A DNA stretch of 64,000 nucleotides from Syntrophorhabdaceae bacterium. Its GTDB lineage: Bacteria > Desulfobacterota > Syntrophorhabdia > Syntrophorhabdales > Syntrophorhabdaceae. The position numbers and the translations under genes were made by a program. The stretch covers positions 1 through 64,000 of the forward strand of contig DASXUJ010000075.1 of assembly GCA_036504895.1 (NCBI GenBank), in the 5' to 3' direction. Shown piece by piece: positions 8,459 through 17,187 of the stretch; the stretch's first letter is position 1, and each line of letters starts with the position of its first letter. The notes under the pieces are model-generated. The model saw only the letters and a program-made list of their open reading frames with translations. It did not search any database and was not told the DNA's origin.

Positions 8459-10684
8459 ATGCCTCGCGTGCCCTTTCTTGCCTTGTCGGGATTCATTGCT
8501 TTCATCACATTTGCGTCTCTCGCCATCCCAATTTCCTACAGCGCGACGCCTTCTCCCGATGATCCCATCGCGAAGGTCAGGAGCCGGGGCGGATATGCCG
8601 GACTCCTCTCTACCGCCGTGAAACGGGGCGCGGTAAAGGTCATCGTGAAGGTCGATGCCTCTCTCCCATCGGAAGGGGATAAGGCAGAGGCATTTCGCTC
8701 GGTCATTTCAGGAGCCCAGGACCAGGTGCTTTCCGAGCTGAAAGCCTCCGGCAAGCCGCCCCTCAGAGCCCTTAAGTTCGCCACCATCCCCTACATGGCA
8801 TTGACCGTGGACGGTCCGACCCTTGAAAGCCTCCTCTCTTCTGCCTCCGTGACAGGGATTTTCGAGGATAAGAAGGCGCGGCCCAAACTCGATACGAGCG
8901 TTCCCCGGATCGATGCCAATACGCTCCACAGATCGCAGCTCACCGGCACGGGCATTGCGGTGGCGATACTCGATACGGGCGTGGACAAGCTCCACCCCTT
9001 TCTCAAGGGAAGCGTGGTTTCCGAGGCATGTTACTCGACCAACGATACGTCCCATAAGGCAACGTCCCTATGCCCCAAAAAGGCGGATGAATCGACTGCA
9101 GCCGGCTCCGCCATGCCTTACGGAGGGGCATGTCCGATCGAAGAATGCGGCCACGGCACGAACGTGGCCGGCATCATCGCAGGCAGGAGCGGCATAGCGG
9201 GAAGCCCCGGGCCGGGAGTCGCACCCGGTGCATCGATAATCGCAATACAGGTATTTTCGCGGCTCGAATCGAAGGAAGACTGCGATGACGGCGAGGCCCC
9301 CTGCGTCACTTCTTATGATTCAGACCAGATACAAGGGCTGGAGCGCGTCTATGCGCTCCGCACCACCTACACCATCGGGGCGGTAAATATGAGCCTCGGT
9401 GGGGGACAGTATGCCTCCAACTGCGACGATGATCCGATAAAGGCAATTATCGATAACCTGAGGGCCGCGGGCATTGCCACCATCATCGCCAGCGGAAATG
9501 AAGAATACTGCGGCTCTACCGGCGCCCCCGCCTGTGTTTCGACCGCCGTAAGCGTGGGAGCAACGGATGAGGACAACACAGTGGCAGACTATTCGAACAG
9601 CGCGACCTTTTTAACCCTCCTCGCCCCAGGATCAGAAATTACCACTGCCTTCCCCAGGCAGGAGGGCGGTGGATACGAGACAGAGAGCGGCACATCCATG
9701 GCAGCCCCCCATGTGGCGGGCGCCTGGGCGCTCCTCAAGCAGGCCAAGCCCGCGGCCACGGTAAACGAGATACTGGCTGCATTCACCTCCACGGGCACAG
9801 AGGTGACGGATACAGGGAAATGCCCGTCAGTGACCAAAAAGCTGATCAATGTGTATCAGGCGTATCAGGCCCTTATCGGGAAAGCCACACTTATCATCGG
9901 GAAATCGGGAAAAGGCTCCGGTGCGGTCAGCTCTTCTCCTTCCGGCATCAATTGCGGTACCCAATGCTCCGTGGTCTTTGCGAACGGAGCAGCTATCACG
10001 CTTACCGCGGTCCCGGCTTCGGATTCCACCTTTTCCGGCTGGACGGGCGGCGGCTGCTCCGGGACAGGAGCGTGCAATCTCTCCCTGACAGGGAAAACAC
10101 AGGTAACCGCCTCATTTTCCGGGCCCTGCGATTACACGATCAACCCCGGCCACAAGGATTTCCCGAGCAAGGGAGGCAATGTCACCGTAAACGTCAGGGC
10201 AACGGGAGAAGACAACTGCCCTGCCCCCGGCATCACGGTCGACGATACATGGATGTCGGCCAGCCTCACTTCCTTCAGGAAAAACCGGGGATCTGTGAAG
10301 ATCTTTACCTATTATAACGATAATCCAGACCCCCGCACCGGGACCGTTACGATCGGAGACGAGGAGTTTTCCGTGGAGCAGAAGGAGACTACCTGCACCA
10401 TGCCTTCCGTTTCTCCTATGAAAGAAACCTTTGCCGCGGACGAGGATTCAGCCAAATTTACCGTGAACCAGAAGACCGACTGTGCGTGGACCGCAAGGGT
10501 AGTCCCTCCCGCCGACGAGTGGCTCACCGTCACTTCAGGGGCCACAGGCTCAGGAACCGGCAGAGTCTCATTCGGAGTAGCGGAGAACACGACCGAGGAC
10601 AAACGGAGCGGGAAAATAGAGGTATCCCTCAACCTCTTTCCCAACAAAAAACGGCTATTTACCGTACAGCAGGACGCTCCTTAG
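8459..10684 (+). CDS. secreted S8 subtilisin-like serine protease with BACON-type C-terminal domains
   Basis: A 741-residue exported protease. After a signal peptide (about 1-29) comes an inhibitor-I9-like propeptide (about 55-135). The S8 domain has Asp172 in LDTGVD, His232 in GHGTN, oxyanion Asn347 and Ser413 in GTSMAAPH. Residues about 480-560 resemble an InlB-type B-repeat (GWTGGGCSGTGACN), followed by two BACON-like beta-sandwiches to the end. Such C-terminal modules usually bind carbohydrate or mucin-like surfaces. Many paired cysteines suggest disulfides. AAGGAG lies seven bases before the ATG. It is transcribed alone; likely a nutrient-scavenging extracellular enzyme. Confidence 0.93.
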   Translation: MPRVPFLALSGFIAFITFASLAIPISYSATPSPDDPIAKVRSRGGYAGLLSTAVKRGAVKVIVKVDASLPSEGDKAEAFRSVISGAQDQVLSELKASGKPPLRALKFATIPYMALTVDGPTLESLLSSASVTGIFEDKKARPKLDTSVPRIDANTLHRSQLTGTGIAVAILDTGVDKLHPFLKGSVVSEACYSTNDTSHKATSLCPKKADESTAAGSAMPYGGACPIEECGHGTNVAGIIAGRSGIAGSPGPGVAPGASIIAIQVFSRLESKEDCDDGEAPCVTSYDSDQIQGLERVYALRTTYTIGAVNMSLGGGQYASNCDDDPIKAIIDNLRAAGIATIIASGNEEYCGSTGAPACVSTAVSVGATDEDNTVADYSNSATFLTLLAPGSEITTAFPRQEGGGYETESGTSMAAPHVAGAWALLKQAKPAATVNEILAAFTSTGTEVTDTGKCPSVTKKLINVYQAYQALIGKATLIIGKSGKGSGAVSSSPSGINCGTQCSVVFANGAAITLTAVPASDSTFSGWTGGGCSGTGACNLSLTGKTQVTASFSGPCDYTINPGHKDFPSKGGNVTVNVRATGEDNCPAPGITVDDTWMSASLTSFRKNRGSVKIFTYYNDNPDPRTGTVTIGDEEFSVEQKETTCTMPSVSPMKETFAADEDSAKFTVNQKTDCAWTARVVPPADEWLTVTSGATGSGTGRVSFGVAENTTEDKRSGKIEVSLNLFPNKKRLFTVQQDAP

Positions 10685-10698
10685 ACAGTCGAGGCTGC

Positions 10699-10726
10699 GG
10701 CAGGAGGGGAAAACCTCTCCCCTGCC
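10699..10726 (+). terminator. candidate terminator after the subtilase gene
   Basis: GGCAGGAGGGG and CCCCTGCC can pair with a small bulge about 15 bases after the protease stop. Only three T residues follow, so it would be a weak intrinsic terminator. Confidence 0.4.
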
Positions 10727-10848
10727 TTTCGATACACCTTGACAGTCACTGTTCTATCCGCGATGTGGTGAGCATGGGACCGGCTGCCCGGGGCAAGCGA
10801 TTATCCGTGCTCGCCGAGGGTACCGTTGCGTTCGGCGTGTGAACCGGG

Positions 10849-11292
10849 CTAAGGATAGAGCTGCTTTGTCTTGCATTCGCCCACGGATCCCTCGATACAT
10901 TTTTCCCCGTTGATCCAGATGGCCGCGGTAAGTTCGGCGCCTGTGAGAACTGCGCCTGTTACATCGGCGCCATGCAAATTGGCTTTACTGAAGAATGCAT
11001 TGGTGAGATTCGCCTGTGTGAGATTGGCATTGCGAAAATAGGCGCCCGCAAGGTTCGCACCGCTCAAATTCGCTTTTGAGAGCTTGGCGCTCGAAAGGTT
11101 TGCCGATGCCAGATTGGCGCCCGCGAGGCTTGCCCCGGTAAGGTCGGCGCCATGCAGATCGCACCACTGGCACTCTTTTGTGTTGAGGAGCTTCTCCACG
11201 TCCGCCTGTTTAAACGCATAGGCAGGAACACAGGTGAGCACGAGGGATAGCGAAAGAAGACCAAGAACAGGCACTAACAAATTTCTTTTCAT
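10849..11292 (-). CDS. secreted pentapeptide-repeat protein (paralogue B)
   Basis: A 147-residue protein with a signal peptide (about 1-26), the entry cap ADVEKLLNTKECQWCDL, about 14 pentapeptides of the ANL(S/T) type, and the exit cap IWINGEKCIEGSVGECK. Caps and layout match the other three paralogues. It starts 36 bases after the stop of the M29 aminopeptidase on the same strand, so it may be its second cistron; the ribosome site is GGAGCG. Function is unknown; it is predicted to be periplasmic or extracellular. Confidence 0.88.
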   Translation of the reverse strand: MKRNLLVPVLGLLSLSLVLTCVPAYAFKQADVEKLLNTKECQWCDLHGADLTGASLAGANLASANLSSAKLSKANLSGANLAGAYFRNANLTQANLTNAFFSKANLHGADVTGAVLTGAELTAAIWINGEKCIEGSVGECKTKQLYP

Positions 11293-11328
11293 AGTAACGC
11301 TCCTTCCATGGTTATCAAGGAAACTCTC

Positions 11329-12528
11329 TCAGACCCTAAACATCCCCTTTTCATATATGACGAGCCGCTTTCCCGAGGAGAGGGTGGCGGTCACCGTCTT
11401 ATCCTCCGTATTGACGAGATCCCAATGAAGGGCGGAGTCGTTGAATCCAAGTTCTTTTTTTAAATCCTTCGTCATCTCTTCGGGATCTCCGGAGTAGGTG
11501 TCGGTATAGGAGGAGCCTACCGCAATATGTACGTTGCCGTGGTCTCCTCCGAAATTCTCGTCAAAAAGCGTATCCGCCATGAAGCGGTTGATTCGCGAGA
11601 ACCTTCTGTCCGTGAGGGAGAACTCCCCGAGCCGCGATGCTCCTTTATCGAGGGACATCTGCTTTTCGGCAAATTCTCCTCCCGCCTCGGCCTCGACCTT
11701 TACGACCGAGCCCTTGCGGAACAGGAGGCGCACCCCCTCCACGTAATTGCCGCTTCGAAAGGAAGGGAGGTTCGCATAATAGGCGCCTTCCGTTCCCCGC
11801 CAATCAGGAGAGAGAAATATCTCGAAACTGGGGAGATTATGGCCGGAAACGCCCGCCCATTTTCTCATCTCCCCGGGAGTCACCTTCAGGTCGACATGCT
11901 CCGATTCCACATGAAGTGACTTGATCTTTAAGCTGTTAAGCCATTTCTTGATCTCTTTCACGCTGCGGTGGATGGTTTCCCACTCGCGTACCGGATCATC
12001 CTTATCAAGATAACAGGCCTGAATTATCTGATTCGTATATTGCTTCAGGGATGTTTTCGCGTGCTTCGCCAGCTCCGCCGTGGGAAAGGTGCAGAGCGTC
12101 CATCCGTGGAGGCCCTTCTCTTCCCTTTTTTCCAGGATGTCCCTGAGATATTTTCTGGAAACAAGGAATTTGCCTATTTTCACCGGGTCGACGTCCTTGA
12201 GGTGGAAGAGAGATTCGGGAGCCCTGAGGAATATTCTTCCATGGAGATTCTCGTAGAACTCTTTTTCTCCCGGCGCCGTAAAAGTAAGCTGCCCCTTTCC
12301 CGCCTTCATATAAAAATCATGCTCCATGGTGAAGGTCATCCCCATTCTCTGGACGGGATTCAACCCCAGGTCCAGGATCTTGCCGTAAATGATCTCGGCG
12401 AGCCTCACGGCCGGTGATTCATACTGGAGGAGGACCATGTCGCCTTTCGAAAACTTGCCGCTTCGCGCCGTCTTCAGACCCCAGAGAAGTATATCCGCAT
12501 AATTTTGGAGCTGCCCCTCGGTAAGCAT
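11329..12528 (-). CDS. M29-family (thermophilic-type) metallo-aminopeptidase
   Basis: From the ATG at 12528, with AAGGAAGGGAG upstream, the protein is 399 residues. An in-frame ATG at 12660 lacks a ribosome site. The C-terminal half carries the M29 metal ligands: the glutamates in GGEFAEKQ and SRLGEFSLTD, His in GGDHGNVHIAVG, and the His/Asp pair in SALHWDLVNTED. The N-terminal half matches the family's AMP-binding-like domain. The enzyme removes N-terminal residues from peptides in the cytoplasm using two divalent metals. It precedes pentapeptide gene B in the same direction. Confidence 0.88.
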   Translation of the reverse strand: MLTEGQLQNYADILLWGLKTARSGKFSKGDMVLLQYESPAVRLAEIIYGKILDLGLNPVQRMGMTFTMEHDFYMKAGKGQLTFTAPGEKEFYENLHGRIFLRAPESLFHLKDVDPVKIGKFLVSRKYLRDILEKREEKGLHGWTLCTFPTAELAKHAKTSLKQYTNQIIQACYLDKDDPVREWETIHRSVKEIKKWLNSLKIKSLHVESEHVDLKVTPGEMRKWAGVSGHNLPSFEIFLSPDWRGTEGAYYANLPSFRSGNYVEGVRLLFRKGSVVKVEAEAGGEFAEKQMSLDKGASRLGEFSLTDRRFSRINRFMADTLFDENFGGDHGNVHIAVGSSYTDTYSGDPEEMTKDLKKELGFNDSALHWDLVNTEDKTVTATLSSGKRLVIYEKGMFRV

Positions 12529-12808
12529 CCCGTCTCCCTTCCTTTCTCTTCCACGCGCATAATGCGGAACGAGTAATCCTCTATTTTCGTAAGAGTATAG
12601 TGAGGAGGGAACCATTTCCCTCCTCACGGTAGTATAAGCAAAATAGGGAGGAGTTCGCAACCTCTTGTTCCTCCAGCCGAAGCCGCCGTCTTCGGCCTGA
12701 ATTTCGTTCGCCCCTGCGTTTCTCTCTCGATTGATTTTCTGAAAAGAGTTGACCCTTTTTGTCGTTCTTTGCTAAGCTTAAATAAAAAAGGTTCAGGGGA
12801 GGGTAAAA

Positions 12809-13024
12809 GTGAGATCTGACGGCAGAGTAGCGAGAGTGACTGAAATAGTCGCGGGCTCCACCAAAAGTTTTGACGATGCGGTAATGGTCGGTTTCAAGCG
12901 TGCTTCCAAGACGTTAAGAGGCATAACCGGTTTGCGGGTGAAAGATCACCGATGCAGCGTGGAAGATGGCAAAATCACCGAATTCAGGGTTACCCTGGAT
13001 GTAATTTTCGTTTTGGAGAATTAG
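12809..13024 (+). CDS. dodecin-family flavin-binding protein
   Basis: A 71-residue protein matching dodecin over its length: RVTEIVAGSTKSFDDAV at the N-terminus, a central FKRASKTLRGITGLRVKD and a final TEFRVTLDVIFVLE strand. Dodecins assemble as hollow dodecamers that store riboflavin or FMN/FAD in the cytoplasm. The start is GTG with GGGGAGGG eight bases upstream. It stands alone between a minus-strand peptidase and the YbaK gene. Confidence 0.9.
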   Translation: MRSDGRVARVTEIVAGSTKSFDDAVMVGFKRASKTLRGITGLRVKDHRCSVEDGKITEFRVTLDVIFVLEN

Positions 13025-13328
13025 TACAAGAGCCTTCCCATACCCTTTCCTCCCGGTCTTTGCCATGGGAAAGCAAAAAAGTATGAGGATAGTCGCTCCC
13101 AAGGGAGCGGCGAAAGGCCGTCTTCACCCTTGGCGCCTTCGCGTCCGCTTTTTCTGTGTTTCAGTACCCCTTTGCCGCATAAATCTCCGGCCCATGATAA
13201 AGAGCCCCTCGGGTCCCCTGCCGGAGATCCTGTTTTCCCGGAGGCTTTCCCTTCCCCAATGATTTATAATTTATTTATCCAGGTCCCTTTCTTCTTGAAC
13301 CGGACCCGAAGGAGAGGAGGAAGCCACG
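13025..13328. other. intergenic region after dodecin
   Basis: No coding potential in 304 bases. It contains a tight hairpin (CGCTCCC/GGGAGCG, 13094-13109) without a T run, and a TATAAT at 13265 that could be the -10 box of the YbaK gene, though no good -35 is visible. Confidence 0.4.
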
Positions 13329-13811
13329 ATGGCTAAACACGCAAGCCCCGTCACCGCCGCTATTCGCATGCTCAAAGAGAGAAATATACCCTTTACGGAG
13401 CATCCTTATAAATATGAAGATAAAGGCGGAACTCATGTGTCCGCAACGGAGCTGGGAGTGGACGAGCACGGGGTGATAAAAACCCTGATAATGGAGGATG
13501 AAGAGAAAAGACCGCTTGTCGTGCTCATGCACGGAGACAAGCAGGTCTCGACAAAAGAGCTTGCCCGTATCGCGGGAGTGAAGCGAATAGGGGCGTGCAG
13601 TCCGGAAACGGCATACAAACATTCGGGCTACCTGGTGGGCGGCACCTCACCCTTCGGTACAAAGAAAACAATGCCTGTCTATATGGAGGAGACTATCGCC
13701 GACCTCCCGAGAATTTACATCAACGGAGGGCGGAGAGGTTACCTCGTCGGAATAGACCCTAAAGACCTTATGGACCTCCTGAAGCCCGTATCGGTAAAAG
13801 TGGCGATTTAG
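13329..13811 (+). CDS. YbaK/EbsC-type aminoacyl-tRNA deacylase
   Basis: A 160-residue cytoplasmic protein of the YbaK/ProX editing family. It shows the N-terminal AIRMLKERNIPFTEHPY, the conserved KTLIM lysine segment, VLMHGDKQVSTKELAR and the GYLVGGTSPFG loop, then the terminal RIYINGGRRGYLVG strand. These are the hallmarks of Cys-tRNA(Pro)/Cys-tRNA(Cys) deacylases, which hydrolyse mischarged aminoacyl-tRNA. A GGAGGAAG ribosome site supports the start. It is a single gene. Confidence 0.9.
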   Translation: MAKHASPVTAAIRMLKERNIPFTEHPYKYEDKGGTHVSATELGVDEHGVIKTLIMEDEEKRPLVVLMHGDKQVSTKELARIAGVKRIGACSPETAYKHSGYLVGGTSPFGTKKTMPVYMEETIADLPRIYINGGRRGYLVGIDPKDLMDLLKPVSVKVAI

Positions 13812-13879
13812 CGGGAAGGAGCCGACCGCAACCGGTACACGAAACTCCTTCCCGATCGAATCCGCCATTTTACCATGAT

Positions 13880-14257
13880 TTATTTCATTTTGGCTTGAAC
13901 GTTTCGCAGGTTCTCCGCCGCCACGTCCTTAAGCATCCTGCCCTCGTCCCGTTTCACATCGGATTTGGACACTCTCCTGTTGCCCGCGTTTTGGATCGCT
14001 TTTTGATAAAAACCCTCTGCTTCCTGATAATTTCCCCGTGATTCGGCGATAGTCCCCATGTCATTGAGGGCAAAAGGGTTATTAGGATCGGCCTGGTAGG
14101 CCTCGTTCACGAGGGTCCTGTACCGAAACATGTCTCCCTGCTCCCGCCAGCCGATCGCAATACGCATTTTGTCATTCGCAACCTCACGAGAGCTGCAGGC
14201 AACAAGGCCTACTAAAAGAACACATAACAATAAAATGAAGCAAACTGTTTTTCTCAT
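13880..14257 (-). CDS. TPR-containing lipoprotein
   Basis: A 125-residue protein. The first 21 residues are a lipoprotein signal with lipobox LVACSS, predicting a lipid-modified Cys near residue 21. The rest is helical and carries about two tetratricopeptide repeats (YQADPNNPFALNDMGTIAES, GNYQEAEGFYQKAIQNAG). It is probably anchored in the outer membrane facing the periplasm as an adaptor. No specific partner is identifiable. It converges with the YbaK gene. Confidence 0.8.
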   Translation of the reverse strand: MRKTVCFILLLCVLLVGLVACSSREVANDKMRIAIGWREQGDMFRYRTLVNEAYQADPNNPFALNDMGTIAESRGNYQEAEGFYQKAIQNAGNRRVSKSDVKRDEGRMLKDVAAENLRNVQAKMK

Positions 14258-14419
14258 ATGAAACCTCCTATTCTATTTTCTCACTTTATAATGCGCAATA
14301 GGGGCATTTTCAAGGCATAAGGAACCTTTTGAGGAAAATAGTTTCTTAGCTGGAATACTTTGCTGTACTGAAAATTATGTTTTTAGGGGCGAAGGGAGCC
14401 CTTCAGCGGTCAAAATGAA

Positions 14420-14446
14420 ACGGCGCGGTTATACCGTCCGCGCCGT
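14420..14446 (-). terminator. hairpin terminator after the Cys-rich gene
   Basis: ACGGCGCGG and CCGCGCCGT form a perfect 9-bp stem around nine bases. On the minus strand it follows the stop of the gene at 14509 and is trailed by TTTCATTTTG; on the plus strand a GATTTTGTTTTT tract follows, so it could work in both directions. Confidence 0.55.
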
Positions 14447-14508
14447 GATTTTGTTTTTGAAACGATCAGATTCTATCTCAAAAATAGATTGCGGTGATCC
14501 GAATATTA

Positions 14509-14919
14509 TCACGCGTTCTCTTTTCCGACCTTCTCCACGTAACAGTCATAGCAGCACCGGCTCTCTTTCATGTAATTATGCTCGTCGCACACGTACTTAC
14601 CGCATTGGGCACATGGGGCAACTCCCTTAGTCGAAGGACAGAATTGCTCGTCGCATAGCCGGTTGCCTTTGGCATCGAACTTCCTCTGGGTCATCCTTAC
14701 CCAGTCGTCCGCCTGCCTCTGCTTATCTTTGATTATCTCTTCCATAATATCGGGTCGCCAGGCATTGAGGAAATCGCCCACCTCCCCCTCGATTACAGCA
14801 TCTCTCACCGCCTGCTCTTTATGCTGCTTCGTAACCCGCTCGACAATTTTATCGATCTCATCCCGGTCTTCAGGCTCGATCTTAAAACCCAACCTCTTTA
14901 TGTCCGCCAATATACCCAT
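14509..14919 (-). CDS. hypothetical protein with a cysteine-rich C-terminal zinc-binding region
   Basis: A 136-residue protein. Residues 1-85 are charged and helical (IKRLGFKIEPEDRDEIDKIV, EEIIKDKQRQADDWVRMTQ). Residues 90-130 hold nine cysteines and one histidine, including CAQCGKYVCDEH and SRCCYDCYVEKVG, which suggests a double zinc finger of B-box or LIM-like spacing. It is soluble and no family is recognised. A GGAAAG ribosome site precedes the ATG. It is a single gene with its own likely terminator. Confidence 0.7.
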   Translation of the reverse strand: MGILADIKRLGFKIEPEDRDEIDKIVERVTKQHKEQAVRDAVIEGEVGDFLNAWRPDIMEEIIKDKQRQADDWVRMTQRKFDAKGNRLCDEQFCPSTKGVAPCAQCGKYVCDEHNYMKESRCCYDCYVEKVGKENA

Positions 14920-15006
14920 CTTTCCTCCAACTCCATTGAACGCGTTAAAGTAAATTTCACCGGATGTAATTTATACTTTTTCACTAATTCTGTCAATTTT
15001 AGGGCC

Positions 15007-15056
15007 AGTCGATAGCTTAGGGACAGTCGATAGTCTCTAGTCGATAGTCGTTAGTG
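15007..15056 (+). repeat. 7-bp AGTCNNT tandem repeat, locus 1
   Basis: Four head-to-tail heptamers occupy 15025-15052 (AGTCGAT twice, AGTCTCT and AGTCGTT), with one more AGTCGAT at 15007 and a trailing AGTGAAAA. Related arrays are at 55.55 kb and 56.57 kb. It lies between the Cys-rich gene and the oxidoreductase operon. Confidence 0.75.
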
Positions 15057-15173
15057 AAAAGACTTTACGGCCACTACTTTAAAAAGGCGGAGGCTCAGAA
15101 ATTGATTGACATTGGGCGGTCTGGTGGGCTATTTTACCCATGTTTTAATAAATTCCGGCGGTCGATAATAATA

Positions 15174-15383
15174 ATGAAAGGTTTCATTACAATTGACAGG
15201 GAAAGGTGCAAGGGATGTACCTTTTGCATTGAATTTTGCCCGAAGAAGGTCATCGTCCTTTCGGACCGGCTTAATGCGAAGGGATATTTCACGGCCGAGT
15301 ACCCGGAAAACGACCAGTGCACCGGGTGCGCTACGTGCGCCGTCATGTGTCCTGAAGTGGCTATCGAGGTATTCAAAAGTTGA
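15174..15383 (+). CDS. 2x[4Fe-4S] ferredoxin subunit of 2-oxoacid:ferredoxin oxidoreductase
   Basis: A 69-residue ferredoxin, taken from the ATG at 15174 (MKGFITIDRERC). It has two CxxCxxCxxxCP motifs, CKGCTFCIEFCP and CTGCATCAVMCP, for two 4Fe-4S clusters, which pass electrons from the TPP-bound intermediate to free ferredoxin. An upstream in-frame ATG at 15054 would add 40 residues unlike any ferredoxin, so it is rejected. It is the delta subunit of a KorDABC/VorDBAC-type complex and the first gene of a tightly overlapping operon. Confidence 0.92.
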   Translation: MKGFITIDRERCKGCTFCIEFCPKKVIVLSDRLNAKGYFTAEYPENDQCTGCATCAVMCPEVAIEVFKS

Positions 15384-16450
15384 AAAAGCTCATGAGCGGC
15401 AACGCAGCGTTGGGAGAGGCGGCGGTCTTAGCGGGATGCACCTGCTATTTCGGCTATCCCATTACCCCCCAGAATGAGCTTACCGAATATATGGCAAAGC
15501 GGATGCCTGAAGTCGAGGGCGGCGTATTTATACAGTCGGAGAGCGAAATTGCGGCCATCAATATGGTCTTGGGCGCGAGCGTCGCGGGGGCCAGGGCCAT
15601 GACCTCTTCAAGCAGTCCCGGCATAAGCCTCAAGCAGGAAGGCATTTCGTACCTCGCCGCGGACGAGCTTCCCGCGGTGATCGTCAATATGGCGAGGGGC
15701 GGTCCCGGCATGGGGAATATCTCTCCTGCCCAATCCGATTACCTCCAGGCCACCCGCGGAGGAGGACACGGTGACTACCGGACCATCGTGCTCTGTCCTT
15801 CGTCCGTCCAGGAATTGGCCGATCTCGTACCCGTGGCCTTCGATCTCGCGGATCTTTACCGGAACCCGGTGCTTATCTTAGGCGACGGCATGCTCGGCCA
15901 GATGATGGAGCCGGTCAGCTTCGACCATATCACAAAAGGCAAAGATTTTCCGAAAGATTATATATTGAACGGGGCAAAAGGCAGGCCCTCCCGCATGGTC
16001 CGCTCCCTGCTTTTCGACACCAAGGAAGAAGAGGAGCACAACTGGAAGCTTTACAGAAAAGTAAAGCGGATGGAGCAGAATGAAGTCCGCTATGAAACCA
16101 CTCTTCTCGATGACGCGGAGATGGTAGTCGTCGCCTACGGCACGTCCGCCAGGATCGCGAAGGGAGCGATTAAAAGGCTCCGGCAGGAAGGCCTTAAGGT
16201 CGGCCTTATCCGTCCCATCACCGCATGGCCTTTTCCTAAAGAGATCATAAAAGAAACGGCAAACAGGGTCGAGGACTTCTTTGTCTTTGAGATGAGCACA
16301 GGTCAGCTCATCGAAGACGTTCAGCTCTCCCTCGAAGGAAAAGGGCGGATCCACTTCTACGGGAGGCCCGGGGGAGTTATACCCACGCCCATAGAGCTCT
16401 ATAGGATAATATCCCGCCATTATTATCAGTCCAAGCGGGGGAAAGCATGA
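15380..16450 (+). CDS. 2-oxoacid:ferredoxin oxidoreductase, alpha subunit (VorB/KorA-like)
   Basis: A 356-residue subunit starting at a TTG that overlaps the ferredoxin stop (MKKLMSGNAALGEAAVLAGC). The pattern matches VorB/KorA: GCTCYFGYPITPQNEL near the start, SESEIAAINMVLGAS, and SSSSPGISLKQEG. These are the pyrimidine-domain features of the TPP-dependent oxidoreductases. The enzyme oxidatively decarboxylates a 2-oxoacid to acyl-CoA and reduces ferredoxin. Whether the substrate is 2-oxoglutarate or branched-chain 2-oxoacids cannot be told from sequence reading. A four-base ATGA overlap joins it to the beta subunit. Confidence 0.9.
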   Translation: MKKLMSGNAALGEAAVLAGCTCYFGYPITPQNELTEYMAKRMPEVEGGVFIQSESEIAAINMVLGASVAGARAMTSSSSPGISLKQEGISYLAADELPAVIVNMARGGPGMGNISPAQSDYLQATRGGGHGDYRTIVLCPSSVQELADLVPVAFDLADLYRNPVLILGDGMLGQMMEPVSFDHITKGKDFPKDYILNGAKGRPSRMVRSLLFDTKEEEEHNWKLYRKVKRMEQNEVRYETTLLDDAEMVVVAYGTSARIAKGAIKRLRQEGLKVGLIRPITAWPFPKEIIKETANRVEDFFVFEMSTGQLIEDVQLSLEGKGRIHFYGRPGGVIPTPIELYRIISRHYYQSKRGKA

Positions 16451-17187
16451 AACAGGTGTATGGGAGACCGAAATGTCTCAAGGAAGCCCATTTTCACTAC
16501 TGCCCGGGGTGCGGCCACAGTATTGTGAACAGGCTTCTCGCAGAAGTGATCGATGAGATGCAGCTCAGGGACAAGATCATCTGTGTCGCCCCCGCCGGGT
16601 GCGGCATGCTCCTCTATAATTATTTCGACATTGACACCCTGGAATCGGCCCATGGCCGGGGCGCCGCGGTATCGACGGGCATTAAGCGCGTCCTTCCCGA
16701 CAACCTCGTCTTCTCCTACCAGGGCGACGGGGACCTTGCAGCCATAGGCACCGCCGAAGGGTTTCATGCGGCGAACAGGGGCGAGCTGATTTCGGTAATC
16801 TTCGTGAACAACGGGGTATACGGCATGACGGGCGGACAGATGGCGCCCACCACCATGATCGACCAGGTGACCACCACGTGCCCCTCCGGCAGAAACCCCG
16901 CCCTGGCCGGACATCCCGTCAAAGTGTGCGAAGTCTTCGCCGTTCTCGGCGGTACCTCGTACCTGGAAAGGGTCGCGGTCAACAAGCCCTCCGCGGTAGT
17001 GAAAGCAAAAAAGGCGATCGTCAAAGCCTTTCAGCACCAGATGAACAAGACCGGTTTCTCCCTCGTCGAGGTCCTCTCCCCCTGCCCCACCAACTGGAAG
17101 ATGACCCCCATCCAATCGTGCAAATGGATCGACGAGGTGATGGTAAAAGAGTTTCCCCTGGGCGTAATCAAAGAGGTCAAATGCTGA
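16447..17187 (+). CDS. 2-oxoacid:ferredoxin oxidoreductase, beta (TPP-binding) subunit
   Basis: A 246-residue TPP-binding subunit. YCPGCGHSIVNRLLAE near residues 18-33 is the beta-subunit signature. The TPP/Mg motif is split as GDGDLAAIGTAEGFHAANRG followed by VIFVNNGVYGMTGGQ near residues 95-135. APAGCGMLLYNYF is also characteristic. It carries the active-site cofactor that attacks the 2-oxoacid. It overlaps the alpha gene by four bases and the gamma gene by seven, which implies coupled translation and a fixed subunit ratio. Confidence 0.92.
   Translation: MKQVYGRPKCLKEAHFHYCPGCGHSIVNRLLAEVIDEMQLRDKIICVAPAGCGMLLYNYFDIDTLESAHGRGAAVSTGIKRVLPDNLVFSYQGDGDLAAIGTAEGFHAANRGELISVIFVNNGVYGMTGGQMAPTTMIDQVTTTCPSGRNPALAGHPVKVCEVFAVLGGTSYLERVAVNKPSAVVKAKKAIVKAFQHQMNKTGFSLVEVLSPCPTNWKMTPIQSCKWIDEVMVKEFPLGVIKEVKC

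Noticed and set aside
16878-17180. Upstream extension of the gamma subunit reading frame
   Set aside because: It lies wholly within the beta subunit gene; the family N-terminus MLIKTIFSGFGGQG starts at 17181.
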